From contig QKYT01000170.1 in the NCBI GenBank assembly GCA_003550305.1, positions 8,238 to 55,207 on the forward strand: 46,970 bases of DNA. Direction: 5' to 3'. Of the stretch, positions 46,751 to 46,970 are shown one piece after another. Under the pieces are notes generated by a model. The model saw nothing but the letters and a program-made list of their open reading frames with translations, was not told the DNA's origin and ran no database searches. The translations under genes were made by a program, and so were the position numbers. Position 1 is the stretch's first letter. Each line of letters begins with the position of its first letter. The stretch comes from Glomus cerebriforme (lineage: Eukaryota > Glomeromycota > Glomeromycetes > Glomerales > Glomeraceae).

Positions 46751-46970
46751 ATAAGAAAAATGTATACTAAAAATATATTAAAAATATACTGAATATTAAG
46801 GATATTTAAATATGTATTTAAGTATCTTNTAAGCATTATATANGTATAATTTCAGTATATTCCTTATAAGATAATTATATTTACAAATAATACTAAAAAT
46901 CTACTTAAATAAATCTTAAATTATCCATATTTGATATAAAAATAATTCATAAAATATCCTTAAATTTTGC
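46751..46970. other. AT-rich edge of window
   Basis: AT-rich sequence with repeated ATACTAAAAATATACT-like words and two Ns. Nothing else seen before the window ends. Confidence 0.4.

Overview
The window looks like nuclear DNA of an arbuscular mycorrhizal fungus (Glomeromycotina, most like Rhizophagus). I infer this from the very AT-rich base composition, dense small GT-AG introns, fungal housekeeping genes, and wrecked transposons of kinds common in that genus. No database was searched. All gene models were spliced by eye and checked for reading-frame continuity across every junction.

Layout. Positions 1-5196 are repeat-rich and gene-poor: a 134-bp palindromic tandem repeat, the decayed tail of a pogo-like transposase and a dead BED-finger transposon fragment. 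Positions 5197-28445 are a compact block of nine genes: mitochondrial acyl carrier protein (-), SMC6 (-, 22 exons), mitochondrial ketol-acid reductoisomerase (+), the ribosome-biogenesis WD40 protein PWP2 (-), a short-chain dehydrogenase (+), choline/ethanolamine kinase (-), a phosducin-like protein (+), the splicing factor SLU7 (-) and an RBM5/RBM10-like splicing regulator (+). Several are divergent pairs with short shared upstream regions (PWP2/SDR, choline kinase/phosducin-like, SLU7/RBM5-like). Positions 28446-35627 are AT-rich repeat DNA with short inverted-repeat elements and a large foldback element. Positions 35628-38132 hold a type II phosphatidylinositol 4-kinase (-) and 39882-40979 an unrecognised Ser/Pro-rich protein (+). 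The remainder is AT-rich DNA with small inverted-repeat elements and a broken copy of a Cys-rich, probably multicopy gene (43490-45410).

The most unusual structure is a pair of arrays of micro-exon cassettes. At 33436-34806 (minus strand) eight tandem units of about 90-135 bp each carry an intron-like acceptor (TTTAG), a 33-43-bp core, a GTAAGT donor and an internal TTAAC branch-like motif. They are flanked by a second cassette type with a 21-23-bp core. Joined at the predicted sites, the eight cores keep one reading frame open for about 103 codons. A second, partly decayed array of a recognisably related cassette lies on the opposite strand at 46088-46750. I know of no named system that this matches.

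The single-copy genes cover mitochondrial metabolism (ACP, branched-chain amino acid synthesis), chromosome maintenance (SMC5/6), lipid signalling and synthesis (choline kinase, PI4K), ribosome assembly (PWP2) and splicing (SLU7, RBM5-like). They do not form one pathway.
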